Part shown: positions 1 through 8,411 of the stretch, piece by piece | Layout of the letters: each line of letters opens with the position of its first letter | How positions within the stretch are numbered: position 1 is the stretch's first letter | Assembly (NCBI GenBank): GCA_017307955.1 | Contig: JAFKFV010000012.1 | Coordinates: 1-64,000, forward strand | DNA from: Allobosea sp. | Lineage (GTDB): Bacteria > Pseudomonadota > Alphaproteobacteria > Rhizobiales > Kaistiaceae | Direction of reading: 5' to 3' | DNA length: 64,000 nucleotides | Notes under the pieces: generated by a model | Told to the model about the DNA's origin: nothing | The model's database searches: none | Seen by the model: the letters and a program-made list of their open reading frames with translations, nothing else | Translations under genes and position numbers: made by a program

Positions 1-735
1 CCATTGCTGGCCGATGGGGCGACGCCGACCCGCTGGGCGGTGGCTGTCGTGACATGGGAGAACAAGCAGCGGAGCCATCCGTTGCCGCCCTCGCGAACCA
101 TGGTCTGTGGCGATGGGCCGCCCTGCTGAACTACACCGGCCGCGCGCTGTTGCAGCGAATACCAGCCAGCGTGCCACAACACAGAATAGTCAAAACCGAA
201 GGTGACATGCGGCACGCCGAAGGCGCCGTCCGGCTTGGCGAAGCCGGAAAGTGCATAGCGTGTGCCGCTGGTCAGGGTGACGACGGTCGCGTTGCTGATC
301 CGGATGCCGCTCGATGTGGTCGCATTGGGGATCATGCGATCGCCAGTCGCTGTCCCGTCCGGGGCGGCATCCTGGTTGGGCGAGACGGCGCAGAGATTCT
401 TGGTCCAGTAGGCGTTGTCGAGCGCCTCGCCATTGGCGATGAGCGGGGTCATCGCCCGCTCGAGCAGAAGGCCGAGCGGCGCCAGGGTCGCTGGGTGATA
501 ATCCAGTCGGGGAGCCGCAGCCGCTTCATAGACCAGCAGTCCGGCTTCATTGAAGCGGCTTGCCTGACTGGCGCGGGCGAAGGTGAAACCGGCCGCCGCG
601 AAGGCGGCGGCCAGCGTTGCGTGATCCCGCCTTCCGGCGAAGTAGCGGCCGGAGCGGAGGTCGAAATGCTCCTTGGCGCCGCGAGGCAGCCAGGGAACAT
701 GTCGGGCGAGCTTGCGGGCAAGGAGCGTCGACATG
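1..735 (-). CDS. Phage tail/fibre-type structural protein, C-terminus cut by window edge
   Basis: The reading frame is open from an ATG at 735 down to base 1 without a stop, giving 245 residues of an incomplete protein. Residues 50-95 contain a stretch (FTFARASQASRFNEAG, then PRLDYHPATLAPLGLLLE) that resembles a segment common in tail, head-fibre and other phage structural proteins of proteobacterial prophages. What follows looks like a beta-rich binding domain. It starts two bases after the stop of the gene at 738-1448, in the same direction, so the three genes look like one operon. There is no good Shine-Dalgarno, which suggests translational coupling. The exact role is inferred from sequence style only. 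It could also belong to a gene transfer agent-like or domesticated tail cluster. Confidence 0.6.
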
Positions 736-737
736 GG

Positions 738-1448
738 TCAGCGTGCCGTCACGAGGGTGATGGAGCGGGCGGCGCCCTGCGCGACCGGCGTCGCGGCGCT
801 GCCGGAGCGCAGCTTCAGCGAGCGGACCATCAGCCAGTCGGCGATCGGCAGCGCGATGAAGCGCGACGGCACCACGCTCGCCGAGGCGATGGCCCGTTCG
901 GTCGCGTCGTCATAGAGGTCGAAATAGGTCGAGCCGTCGGCCGAACCCTGGAAGGTGATCGTCGCAGTGGTCCAGGCGGCCGGCAGGATGAGGCCGACGA
1001 GGCGGCCGGTGCCGAGATCCGCCGCGTCCGACAGGCTGGCGCCCGATGCGATGGTCGCGGTCACCGTCGCCAGCTGCGCGCCGCCGACTGGGACGGGGTT
1101 GGTCGCGGAGACATCCGCCGAGGCCACCTGCTGCACCACCTTGCCGATCAGCGCCGAGCCGGCGCCGATCTGGAGGCCGGCATGCAGGTGGTCGCGGAGA
1201 TAGCGCAGATAACCATTGGAAGAGGAGGCGCCGCTGTCGGCGGCGACCGGCGCGGCATCGCCGCCGATGGCGTCGACGATCGCGGTCGTGAGGGCGGCGA
1301 TGTCGATCGGACCCTCGCCCTCGGGGTCGGCGATGCCCGTCAGCGGCAGGAACGGTCCTTCACCGGTTCCGGAGGCATCGAGCACCCGCTGGACGAACAC
1401 GTTGCCGGCGCCGTCCTTGATCTGCTTGGTCGTGAGCGTGGCGGTCAT
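738..1448 (-). CDS. Hypothetical phage-associated protein
   Basis: This encodes 236 residues starting MTATLTTKQIKDGAGNVF. I do not recognise a named family with certainty. The low-complexity, Ala/Thr/Ser-rich sequence, with phrases such as GGAQLATVTATI and ITFQGSADGSTYFDLYDD, resembles structural proteins encoded near phage tail genes, and the C-terminal half looks like a beta-sandwich. The start at 1448 is chosen because a GGATGGA Shine-Dalgarno lies about nine bases upstream; an ATG at 1460 would overlap the upstream gene. It is sandwiched between two genes of the same type with gaps of two bases each, so it is probably co-transcribed with them. No enzymatic motif is visible. Confidence 0.55.
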   Translation of the reverse strand: MTATLTTKQIKDGAGNVFVQRVLDASGTGEGPFLPLTGIADPEGEGPIDIAALTTAIVDAIGGDAAPVAADSGASSSNGYLRYLRDHLHAGLQIGAGSALIGKVVQQVASADVSATNPVPVGGAQLATVTATIASGASLSDAADLGTGRLVGLILPAAWTTATITFQGSADGSTYFDLYDDATERAIASASVVPSRFIALPIADWLMVRSLKLRSGSAATPVAQGAARSITLVTAR

Positions 1449-1450
1449 GG

Positions 1451-1858
1451 TCAGATCCATCCCATCAGCTGGAGGTTCGAATTGTCGACATTGGAGAAGT
1501 CGAGCGAGGACCCTTCGGCGGGGCTCGCATCGGTGTTGAGACCACCGAGGCCGGTCATGAAGCCGTAGAGTTCGGTGATCTCGATCCCGTCGGCGCGGCG
1601 CTCGATCTCGTATTCGGCGATCTGGCCGGCGGGGATCAGGCGGGATTCGGCGGTGGAATAACTCCATCGCAGCTCGCGCAGCGACGGGTTGAGCACGAGC
1701 GATCCGCTCACTGTGTCCTTGACGACGAGCAGCGAGCCGGAGGCGCCGATCGTGAGAAAGAAGGCCGAGCCGGTGATCGGCACGCCTTCGGGGATCGTCC
1801 ACACCAGGGGTGGCGCATTGTTGCCACGCCAGATGGACATGTCGGCACGAAGGGGCAT
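1451..1858 (-). CDS. Hypothetical phage-associated small protein
   Basis: A 135-residue protein beginning MPLRADMSIWRGNNAPPLVW, with an AGAGGA ribosome binding site about six bases before the ATG at 1858. It has the look of an immunoglobulin-like or beta-sandwich fold: alternating hydrophobics and the stretch SLVLNPSLRELRWSY. It is the first gene of the three-gene minus-strand set at the left edge, so any promoter must lie in 1859-2139. I cannot name a family. The neighbouring tail-fibre-like gene suggests a virion or tail-assembly accessory role, which is inference only. Confidence 0.5.
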   Translation of the reverse strand: MPLRADMSIWRGNNAPPLVWTIPEGVPITGSAFFLTIGASGSLLVVKDTVSGSLVLNPSLRELRWSYSTAESRLIPAGQIAEYEIERRADGIEITELYGFMTGLGGLNTDASPAEGSSLDFSNVDNSNLQLMGWI

Positions 1859-2009
1859 GAGGATCCTCTGTTTGTGCGAGGGTCGCGATGGCGGCGTCGC
1901 CACGCCGGAAGGGTCCGCGTGCCGGTTGGCATGTCCGCCGATGCGTTGGAGGACGGATCGTCTGGTCGGGCGCTCCAGCGTGTGTCGCGCCGCCATCTGC
2001 AACCAAAGA

Positions 2010-2026
2010 TACAATCTAAGATTGTA
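2010..2026. promoter_or_regulatory. Perfect 17-bp palindrome, candidate operator
   Basis: TACAATCT-A-AGATTGTA is an exact inverted repeat with 8-base arms and one central base. It lies in the 281-base non-coding stretch (1859-2139) between the divergent phage-type genes and the first sugar-catabolic operon. It is AT-rich in a GC-rich setting, as regulator sites often are. It does not match the other operator families in this window, and its regulator is unknown. Confidence 0.45.
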
Positions 2027-2100
2027 AAAGTCACGCAAAAAGTGCGGTGGGCGGTTCGCTTGCGTCGCTCGCCGAGGGCGGCCGAGTTGACAGGTCGGCG

Positions 2101-2116
2101 ATGGTACCGTTACCAT
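2101..2116. promoter_or_regulatory. LacI-type operator upstream of the SDR/transketolase operon
   Basis: ATGGTACCGTTACCAT is a near-perfect 16-bp palindrome (14 of 16 positions symmetric) centred 32 bases before the ATG at 2140. A copy differing at one base lies at 18501-18516, upstream of the second importer. The size, central CG and symmetry are typical of LacI/GalR-family operators. The LacI-type gene at 5918-7027 is the obvious candidate to bind it (inference). Confidence 0.65.
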
Positions 2117-2139
2117 CCGCGAGCGTGGGAGGCGCGGCC

Positions 2140-2916
2140 ATGACGGAACAACCGGGAACAGTGCTCATCACGGGCGCGGGGGCGGGGCTTGGCCAGCGGC
2201 TTGCCTTGCTCTTTGCCGAGCGGGGCCTCGCCGTCGCGCTTGCCGATATCAGCGCTGCGGGGCTGGAGCGGACGCGGGGGCTGCTTCCCGAGGGTGCCAG
2301 CGCGATTTCGATCCCGTCCGATCTCACGGCCGATGGCGCCCCGGCCGCGGCGGTGCAGCAGGCGGTCGCCGCTTTCGGCCGCCTCGACATTCTCGTCAAC
2401 AATGCCGGCTATGGCGCCATCGAGCCGTTTCTCGGCATGACGGCCGCGCTCTGGCACAAGACGCTGTCGATCAACCTCGTTGCCTTGGCGATGATGACGG
2501 CCGCGGCCGGCGAGGTGATGCGCGCGCAGCGCTCGGGCCGCATCGTCAACATTACGTCGCCGGCCTCGCGGATGGCGCTCCCGAACTACACCGCCTATGC
2601 CGCCAGCAAGGCGGGCGTCGATGCCGTCACGCGGGCCGCGGCCATGGCACTGGCGCCCTTCGGCGTACTCGTCAATTCGCTGGCGCCCGGCATGATGGAC
2701 ACCGAGATGCAGCGCTCGACGGAACTCGACCTCGCGCGGATCGAGGGTCGCAGCGATGTCGAGGCCTTTCTCGACGAGCGCACGCGCCGCGTCCCGCTCG
2801 GGAGGCGCGCCCAGATCGACGAGGTCGCGGCCGGCGTGCTGTGGCTCGCTCTCGACGCGCCGCCTTATGTGACGGCGGAGCGGCTCAACCTTTCCGGCGG
2901 ACTGGACAGGGACTGA
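2140..2916 (+). CDS. SDR family oxidoreductase
   Basis: A 258-residue classical short-chain dehydrogenase/reductase. The dinucleotide-binding motif TGAGAGLG is at residues 11-18, NNAG at about 87-90, and the catalytic Tyr153/Lys157 are in YAASK, all intact. The start is set by a GGGAGG Shine-Dalgarno seven bases upstream. It opens a four-gene operon with the split transketolase (gap of one base) and the sugar-acid dehydratase. It probably oxidises a sugar, sugar acid or keto-sugar intermediate with NAD(P)+. The substrate cannot be read from sequence. A LacI-type operator overlaps the expected promoter. Confidence 0.85.
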   Translation: MTEQPGTVLITGAGAGLGQRLALLFAERGLAVALADISAAGLERTRGLLPEGASAISIPSDLTADGAPAAAVQQAVAAFGRLDILVNNAGYGAIEPFLGMTAALWHKTLSINLVALAMMTAAAGEVMRAQRSGRIVNITSPASRMALPNYTAYAASKAGVDAVTRAAAMALAPFGVLVNSLAPGMMDTEMQRSTELDLARIEGRSDVEAFLDERTRRVPLGRRAQIDEVAAGVLWLALDAPPYVTAERLNLSGGLDRD

Positions 2917-2917
2917 C

Positions 2918-3772
2918 ATGACTTTGCCGGCTAACCATCCGCCCGAAAGCGCGGATCTCGCGGCCCTTGCCGCCCGTGCCCTCTCGATGCGACAGCACAT
3001 GCTCACCATGGCGCGGGGACCCGGCCAGGGCTATGTCGGGCAGGGGCTCGGCGTCGCCGACGTCTTGGCGGCGCTCTATTTCCACGAGCTGCGCTGGGAT
3101 CCGGCGGATCTCGCAGCCCCCGACCGCGACCGCTTCCTGCTCTCGACGGGCCATTATTCGATCGCGCTATGGGCGGCGCTCGCCGAGGCTGGCGTGTTCC
3201 CGCTGTCCGAACTCTCGACCTATGGCGCCGACGATAGCCGGCTCGACATGTCGACGCTCGACACGACACCGGGCGTCGAGATGATCGGCGGCTCGCTCGG
3301 CCATGGACTCGGCCAGGCGGTGGGCATGGCGCTCGGTCTCCGCCTCGCCGCCTCGCCCGGCCGCGTCTTCTGCGAACTCTCCGACGGCGAGATGCAGGAG
3401 GGGTCAACCTGGGAGGCGGCGATGTCGGCCGCCCATTTCGGGCTCGACCGGCTGGTGGCGCTCATCGACTGCAACGGCATCCAGGCCGACGGCGCCATCG
3501 TGCTCGACATGGAGCCGGTCGCCGACAAATGGCGGGCCTTCGGCTTCGAGACGGAGGAGATCGACGGCAATGACCTGGCGGCTGTCGTCGCGGCCCTCGC
3601 CGCGACCCGGCAGCGCGCGGGGAAGCCGCATGCCATCGTGCTGCGCACGCGGCCGGGCTTCGGCATCCCGACGCTGACGGCGCGCGAGAAGGCGCATTTC
3701 ATCCGCGTCGATGCCGGCGAATGGGACGCGCTGGCCGCCGAGCTGGACCGCGAGGGGCCCCGCCATGACTGA
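2918..3772 (+). CDS. Transketolase-like protein, N-terminal (TPP-binding) subunit
   Basis: This 284-residue protein covers only the thiamine-diphosphate pyrophosphate-binding half of transketolase. The TPP signature begins at SDGEMQEG (Asp156), preceded by the GGSLGHGLGQAVG stretch. Full-length transketolase is about 650 residues, so this is one half of a split enzyme whose other half is the next gene, overlapping by eight bases. Split transketolases are known in sugar and sulfo-sugar catabolic loci, for example apulose-phosphate and sulfofructose transketolases. No sugar kinase is present here, so its substrate may be unphosphorylated (inference). It acts in the cytoplasm as a heteromer with the 3765-4742 product. 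Confidence 0.85.
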   Translation: MTLPANHPPESADLAALAARALSMRQHMLTMARGPGQGYVGQGLGVADVLAALYFHELRWDPADLAAPDRDRFLLSTGHYSIALWAALAEAGVFPLSELSTYGADDSRLDMSTLDTTPGVEMIGGSLGHGLGQAVGMALGLRLAASPGRVFCELSDGEMQEGSTWEAAMSAAHFGLDRLVALIDCNGIQADGAIVLDMEPVADKWRAFGFETEEIDGNDLAAVVAALAATRQRAGKPHAIVLRTRPGFGIPTLTAREKAHFIRVDAGEWDALAAELDREGPRHD

Positions 3773-4742
3773 GCGCATCTTCACCCGCGCGATGGGCATC
3801 GACGAGGCGAGCGGCGCCCGGCGGACCGTCGAGGCGCCGTTCGGCCATGCGCTCGCCGCGCTCGGTGCCGAGCGGCCCGAGATCGTCGGCATGACGGCGG
3901 ACCTCGGCAAATATACCGACATCCTGCCCTTCCGCGACGCCTTCCCGAGCCGCTTCTTCAACATGGGCATGGCCGAGCAGAACCTCGTCGCGGCCGCGGC
4001 CGGGCTGGCGCGCACCGGCTTCATCCCCTTCGCGACCACCTATGGCGTCTTCGCCTCGCGCCGCGCCTATGATTTCGTTGCCATCGCCGTCGCGCATTCG
4101 AACCTTCCGGTGAAGATCGTCGCCGGGCTGCCCGGCCTCACCACCGGCTATGGCGGCACGCATCAGGCGATCGAGGATACGGGTCTGATGAGCCTCATTC
4201 CCGGCCTCACAGTCATCGACCCCTGCGACGCGACCGAGATCGCGGCGGCGGTGCGGGCGGCGGCGGAGCATCCGGGGCCCGTCTATATGCGGCTCCTGCG
4301 CGGCAAGGTGCCCGTCGTGTTCGAGCCGGAGGGCTTCCGCTTCGAGATCGGCAAGGCGAGGCTGCTGCGCGAAGGCGGCGATGTCGGCATCATCGCGACC
4401 GGCTTCATGACGGAGCGCGCACTCGACGCCGCCGACCGGCTGGCGGCGCTCGGGCTTGCGGCGGGCGTGCTGCATGTCCCCTGCCTGAAGCCGTTCGACG
4501 CCGAGGCGGTGCAGGATTTCGCGCTGCGCTGCGACCGCATCGTCACGGCCGAGAACCATGTCGTCCGCGGCGGCCTCGCTTCGCTGGTCGTCGAGGCGCT
4601 GCACGAGCGCGGCATCCTGCGCGCCGTCCGCCGCGTCGGCCTGCCGGACCGGTTCATCGAATGCGGCGCCGTGCCGACGCTGCAGAAGCGCTATCGCATC
4701 ACCGTCGACGACATCGTCGCCAGCGCCGAGGAACGGGCATGA
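3765..4742 (+). CDS. Transketolase-like protein, C-terminal subunit
   Basis: A 325-residue partner holding the pyrimidine-binding and C-terminal domains of a split transketolase. The motif FFNMGMAEQN contains the conserved Glu (Glu71) that activates the thiazolium ring, and the regions ATTYGVFASRRAYD and LPGLTTGYGGTHQ are typical of the family. The start ATG lies inside the end of the N-terminal subunit gene (8-base overlap), which ties the synthesis of the two halves together. The last bases overlap the dehydratase gene as ATGA. It resembles transketolase C-subunits rather than DXP synthase in length. The donor and acceptor sugars are unknown. Confidence 0.85.
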   Translation: MTERIFTRAMGIDEASGARRTVEAPFGHALAALGAERPEIVGMTADLGKYTDILPFRDAFPSRFFNMGMAEQNLVAAAAGLARTGFIPFATTYGVFASRRAYDFVAIAVAHSNLPVKIVAGLPGLTTGYGGTHQAIEDTGLMSLIPGLTVIDPCDATEIAAAVRAAAEHPGPVYMRLLRGKVPVVFEPEGFRFEIGKARLLREGGDVGIIATGFMTERALDAADRLAALGLAAGVLHVPCLKPFDAEAVQDFALRCDRIVTAENHVVRGGLASLVVEALHERGILRAVRRVGLPDRFIECGAVPTLQKRYRITVDDIVASAEERA

Positions 4743-5905
4743 GGATCACCGGGATCGAGACCTTCACCGTCGGCGCGGGCTGGAAGAACTGGCTGTTCGT
4801 CCGCGTCCATACGGATGCCGGCATCACCGGCCTCGGCGAGGGCACCCTCAACGGCTTCATCCGCACCACCGAGGCGGCGGTGCGCGAGCTCGAGCATCTC
4901 GCCATCGGCCAGGATCCGCGGCGGATCACGGCGCTGGCAAAGCGCATGCTCGACAGCGTCTCGCTCGACGGCGGCCATATCCATCGCACGGCAATCGCGA
5001 CGATCGAGGTCGCCTGCTGGGACATTCTCGGCAAGTCGCTCGGCGTGCCGATCCATCAGCTCATCGGCGGGCGCATGCGCGATACGGTGCTCGGCTATGC
5101 CAATGGCTGGTATCGCACCGAGCGCAGCCCTGAGGCCTTCCTCGCCGCCGCGGAGGATGTGATCGCCAAGGGCTTCAAGGCGATGAAGCTCGATCCATTC
5201 GGCACGGCTTCCGGCTTCATCTCCAGGCACGACCTCGACCTCGCCTATGACATCCTGCGGACGCTGCGCGAGAAGCTGCCGTCCGGCACATTGCTGCTCA
5301 TCGACGTGCATGCCCGTTTCACCGAGGTCGAGGCGATCCGCGCCGCGCATCGGCTGGCGCCGCTCGACCTCTATTGGTGGGAGGAGCCGACGACCCGCGA
5401 CCGGCAGGAGACGGTGCATGCCGTCGGCCGCGCCAGCCCGATCCCGGTCGCGACCGGGGAGATGTACGACACGGTCGGCCAGTTCTTCACGCTCGCCGAA
5501 GGCGGCCGGGTCAACATCTTCCAGCCCGAGCCGATGTCGCTCGGCGGCATCGGCAATACGCTCGCCGTCGCCCATCTCGCCCTCGCGCATGGCAGCTACA
5601 TCGCGCCGCATCAGTCGGGCGGTCCGGTCGCGACCGCCGTCTGCCTGCAGCTCGCCGCCGCGGTGCCGAATTTCCTGATCCAGGAGCATTTCGACGCGTT
5701 CAACGAGCCCTGGACGCGCGATCTCGTCACCTGGCATCCCGCGATCGATCCCGCGAACGGCCATCTCTCGCTGCCCGAAGCGCCGGGGCTCGGCTTGGAA
5801 CTCAACGAGGATGTCGCCCGCGCCCATCCCTACGATCCGAAGGCCTATCTCGACATCCATGCGGAGGGATGGGAGCGGCGGCTCGGCGCGCGGCGGAACA
5901 ACTGA
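4739..5905 (+). CDS. Enolase-superfamily sugar-acid dehydratase (mandelate racemase/muconate lactonizing type)
   Basis: A 388-residue enolase-superfamily member. Visible metal and catalytic positions are Lys147/Lys150 (KAMK), Asp189 and His191 in IDVHARF, the EEP pair at 215-216, Glu241 in ATGEM, and His291 in PHQSGG. The Asp-x-His pairing and late His resemble D-galactonate/mannonate-type dehydratases, so removal of water from an aldonic acid to give a 2-keto-3-deoxy acid is the likely reaction. The start ATG overlaps the upstream stop (ATGA). It ends 12 bases before the convergent LacI gene with no obvious terminator. The exact sugar acid is unknown. Confidence 0.8.
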   Translation: MRITGIETFTVGAGWKNWLFVRVHTDAGITGLGEGTLNGFIRTTEAAVRELEHLAIGQDPRRITALAKRMLDSVSLDGGHIHRTAIATIEVACWDILGKSLGVPIHQLIGGRMRDTVLGYANGWYRTERSPEAFLAAAEDVIAKGFKAMKLDPFGTASGFISRHDLDLAYDILRTLREKLPSGTLLLIDVHARFTEVEAIRAAHRLAPLDLYWWEEPTTRDRQETVHAVGRASPIPVATGEMYDTVGQFFTLAEGGRVNIFQPEPMSLGGIGNTLAVAHLALAHGSYIAPHQSGGPVATAVCLQLAAAVPNFLIQEHFDAFNEPWTRDLVTWHPAIDPANGHLSLPEAPGLGLELNEDVARAHPYDPKAYLDIHAEGWERRLGARRNN

Positions 5906-5917
5906 TCGCGGGCCATG

Positions 5918-7027
5918 TCAGGCGCTCTCGCGTTCGACGATCGAGAAGCCGACCGGCACGATGCGCGGCAGACCCTCCTCGCCGCGCAGCCGCTTCAGCA
6001 GCTGGTCGACGGCGAGGCGGCCCATGCCGTAGCGATCGACGCGGACGGTGGTGAGCGGCGGGTAGAGCTGCGCCGCGAGATCGACATCGCCATAACCTGC
6101 GATAGCGAGGCGGCCGGGGATCGCCCAGCCGCGCCGGTGGCATTCCTGCACGGCGCCGATCGCGAGCGTGTCGCTCGAACAGAAGATGACGTCCAGCGCC
6201 GCGTCGCGCGCGACCAGCGCCGCCACCGCCTCGGCGCCGCCCGCCGAGGTGATCGGCACCTCGATCTCGAGGCTCGCCGGATAGGCATGGCCGCGATCGA
6301 CGAGCGCCTGGCGGTAGCCGATGCGGCGCTGCTGCAGGCGGTCGTTCCCATGGGCGGGGGTCGACACGAAGCCGATGCGGCGATAGCCCTTGTCGACGAG
6401 ATGGCAGGTCATGGCGTGGGCGGTGTCGAAGTTCGAGACGCCGACCGCCATGTCGATCGGCTCGCGGCCGCGGATCTCGCTGATCTCGACGACCGCGACG
6501 TCGCCGTCCTCCAGAAGCTGGCGCGCGCCGGGCGCCTGCACGAAGGCCTGAAGGATGAGGCCGGCCGGCTGCCAGCCGAGCAGCGCGCGGATCGCCTGGT
6601 CTTCGGCGTCGCGGTCGAAATCGCCCTGAACGAGGAGGAGCTGGTATCCGGCCTCATGGCAGGCATCCGACATGCCCTGCACCTGCTCGGCGATGCCGGA
6701 ATTGATCAAGGGCGGCACCATGGTGCCGATGATGCGGCGCCGGCTCTTCAGCGAGGACATCGACGAGGCGAGCTGGTTGCGGATGAAGCCCTCTCGCTCG
6801 ACCACCGCCATGATCCGCGCCCGCGTCTCGGGCGAGACCTTGTCCGGATCGGCGAGGGCGCGCGACACGGTCATCGGCGCGACGCCGGCGCGGCGCGCGA
6901 TCTCGCGCATGCCGAGCCGCTGCGGCGCCGCCGTGCTGCGCCTCTTCGGCTTCGCCGCGTCCTCCGCGCCGCTCTCCGGCGCTTGGGACCCGGCCTCGCC
7001 GCCGTCGTCGCTGCCCTTGTCGGCCAT
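5918..7027 (-). CDS. LacI family transcriptional regulator
   Basis: A 369-residue repressor. Residues 1-38 are a hydrophilic extension, followed by a LacI helix-turn-helix (LGMREIARRAGVAPMTVSRA) and the usual hinge helix, then a periplasmic-binding-protein-like sugar-binding domain to the C-terminus. The conserved MTVSRAL recognition helix and RIGFVSTP core are present. The start at 7027 is chosen because the region upstream lacks conserved sequence; its ribosome binding site is weak. It is transcribed away from the importer gene at 7263. It probably binds the ATGGTACCGTTAYCAT sites at 2101 and 18501, linking both ends of the island (inference). Confidence 0.88.
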   Translation of the reverse strand: MADKGSDDGGEAGSQAPESGAEDAAKPKRRSTAAPQRLGMREIARRAGVAPMTVSRALADPDKVSPETRARIMAVVEREGFIRNQLASSMSSLKSRRRIIGTMVPPLINSGIAEQVQGMSDACHEAGYQLLLVQGDFDRDAEDQAIRALLGWQPAGLILQAFVQAPGARQLLEDGDVAVVEISEIRGREPIDMAVGVSNFDTAHAMTCHLVDKGYRRIGFVSTPAHGNDRLQQRRIGYRQALVDRGHAYPASLEIEVPITSAGGAEAVAALVARDAALDVIFCSSDTLAIGAVQECHRRGWAIPGRLAIAGYGDVDLAAQLYPPLTTVRVDRYGMGRLAVDQLLKRLRGEEGLPRIVPVGFSIVERESA

Positions 7028-7164
7028 GCTCGCTCGATCCGCCCCGATCCTTGGCGCCGCTCCTCCGCGAAGGCGGTGAATCGGCGGCTCCAGTTTAGGC
7101 GCTCCGCCCGCGCAGGGAAGGGCGCGTTCGGCCACCTGGCGCGGCGCACGAATCCGGTTGAGAA

Positions 7165-7188
7165 AATTATAATAGCATGATGTTATGT
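7165..7188. promoter_or_regulatory. 24-bp operator-like element upstream of first ABC importer
   Basis: An AT-rich element with core TATAATAGCATGATGTTA sits in the divergent gap between the LacI gene and the permease gene at 7263. It is an imperfect palindrome around CATG and includes a perfect TATAAT hexamer. An exact 24-of-24 inverted copy lies at 13453-13476, and weaker relatives lie at 17469 and 18421. Each copy precedes a gene of this island, so it is probably the binding site of one island regulator, most likely the GntR/HutC protein at 17560 (inference). Confidence 0.6.
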
Positions 7189-7262
7189 GAGTAGGCCGGC
7201 GCTAGACCGGCCTCTGCCGGCCCTGATGCGTGGAGGACGCGAGGCCGGCCAGGGAGGGGTGA

Positions 7263-8318
7263 ATGGAACGAACTGTCGGACGGCCCGCCGCGGCCGAGAC
7301 TTCCGGCCGCGCATTGCGTGACCGGTTGACGCGCCTCGTCGCCGTCGGCGAGGTCGGCGTGCTGCTGGCGCTCGTCGTCATCGTCGCCTTCTTCTTCGTG
7401 CTCGAGCCGGCCTTCCTGTCGGAGCGCAACATCCGCGCCATCCTGCGCGTGGTCTCCTTCGTCGGCATCATCGCCATCGGCCAGACGCTGCTGCTCGTCT
7501 GCGGCGAGTTTGATCTCTCGGTCGGCGCGGTCGCCGGCCTCTCGGCCGTGGTGAGCGCCAAGCTGATGACGGCGCTGGCGCTGCCCGTCCCGATCGCGCT
7601 TCTCGGCGGAGTCGCGGTCGGCGGCCTGGTCGGCCTCGTCAACGGCCTCGCCGTCGTGCGGCTGCGCATCCCGGCCTTCATCCAGACGCTCGGCATGCTC
7701 TTCATCGGGCAGGGCCTGATCCAGGTCGTGACCAACGGTTATCCCGTCTATCCGCTGCCCAAGGTCATCGGCGAGATCGGCATGGCCGGCTTCGTGTTCG
7801 GCCTCGGCTGGAGCTTCGTCTTCTTCGTCGTCGCGGCGGTCAGCGCGGATTTCGTCCTCCGCCGCACCGTGCTCGGGCGCAACATGTATGCGACTGGCGG
7901 CAATCCCGAGGTCGCGCGCCTCGTCGGCATCGATACCGCGCGCATGAAGATCGGCGCCTTCGTCACCGTCGGCATGCTCGCCGCCGTGGCCGGCATGTTC
8001 GTGATGGCTGATCTCTCCAGCGGCACGACCTCGATCGGCTCCGGCTGGGAGCTCACCGTCATCGCCGGCGTGGTGGTCGGCGGGGTCAGCCTCTTCGGCG
8101 GCGCCGGCACCATGGCGGGCGGCCTCATCGGCATCCTCTTGCTGCAGGTTGTCACCAGCGGGCTGGTGGTGATCGGCGTCAACGCCAACTGGCAGCAGAT
8201 CGCCGTCGGGCTGATCATGGTGATCGCCGTCGGTCTCGACGTGCTGCGCCGACGCACCTTCATCGCCGGCTCAGGCAGCGAGCCGCCGGCCGAGCCGGCC
8301 GGCCCCGCCAAGTCCTGA
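7263..8318 (+). CDS. Sugar ABC transporter permease (RbsC/BPD_transp_2 family)
   Basis: A 351-residue inner-membrane permease with about eight to ten hydrophobic segments. Family hallmarks include GEFDLSVGAVAGLSA after the third segment and GGVSLFGGAGTMAGG near the C-terminus. The first 25 or so residues are a cytoplasmic tail. A GGAGGGG ribosome binding site lies just before the ATG. It is the first gene of an importer operon in the order permease, binding protein, ATPase, followed by an SDR. Only one permease gene is present, so it presumably forms a homodimer with the 9533-11110 ATPase. The substrate is probably a monosaccharide. Confidence 0.9.
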   Translation: MERTVGRPAAAETSGRALRDRLTRLVAVGEVGVLLALVVIVAFFFVLEPAFLSERNIRAILRVVSFVGIIAIGQTLLLVCGEFDLSVGAVAGLSAVVSAKLMTALALPVPIALLGGVAVGGLVGLVNGLAVVRLRIPAFIQTLGMLFIGQGLIQVVTNGYPVYPLPKVIGEIGMAGFVFGLGWSFVFFVVAAVSADFVLRRTVLGRNMYATGGNPEVARLVGIDTARMKIGAFVTVGMLAAVAGMFVMADLSSGTTSIGSGWELTVIAGVVVGGVSLFGGAGTMAGGLIGILLLQVVTSGLVVIGVNANWQQIAVGLIMVIAVGLDVLRRRTFIAGSGSEPPAEPAGPAKS

Positions 8319-8339
8319 GGAAATAACCTTTGAGGAATA

Positions 8340-8393
8340 CCGGGCCCGCGAGGCCCGGGGGGAACCAAGAAGAAGGCCCGGTCGCGCCGGGCC
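8340..8393 (+). other. Tandem GC-rich intercistronic hairpins
   Basis: Two perfect hairpins stand between the permease and binding-protein genes. The first has stem CCGGGCC/GGCCCGG (8340-8346 with 8352-8358) and the second GGCCCGG/CCGGGCC (8375-8381 with 8387-8393), each with a five-base loop. The arms are mutually complementary, so alternative pairing is possible. No T-run follows. They could stabilise the downstream transcript so that the binding protein is made in excess (inference). Confidence 0.55.
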
Positions 8394-8411
8394 GATCACA
8401 GGGAGGAAAGC

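Noticed and set aside
54..1568. Plus-strand open frame of about 504 codons at the left edge
   Set aside because: It opposes three tightly packed minus-strand genes with phage-type sequence; the composition is that of a shadow frame.
1859..2139. Possible phage attachment site or tRNA between the phage-type genes and the sugar island
   Set aside because: No tRNA-like fold and no direct repeat of useful length were found inside the window.
7194..7212. GGCCGG/CCGGCC hairpin in the leader of the first permease gene
   Set aside because: A six-base stem of GGCC-type sequence is expected by chance in DNA of this composition.
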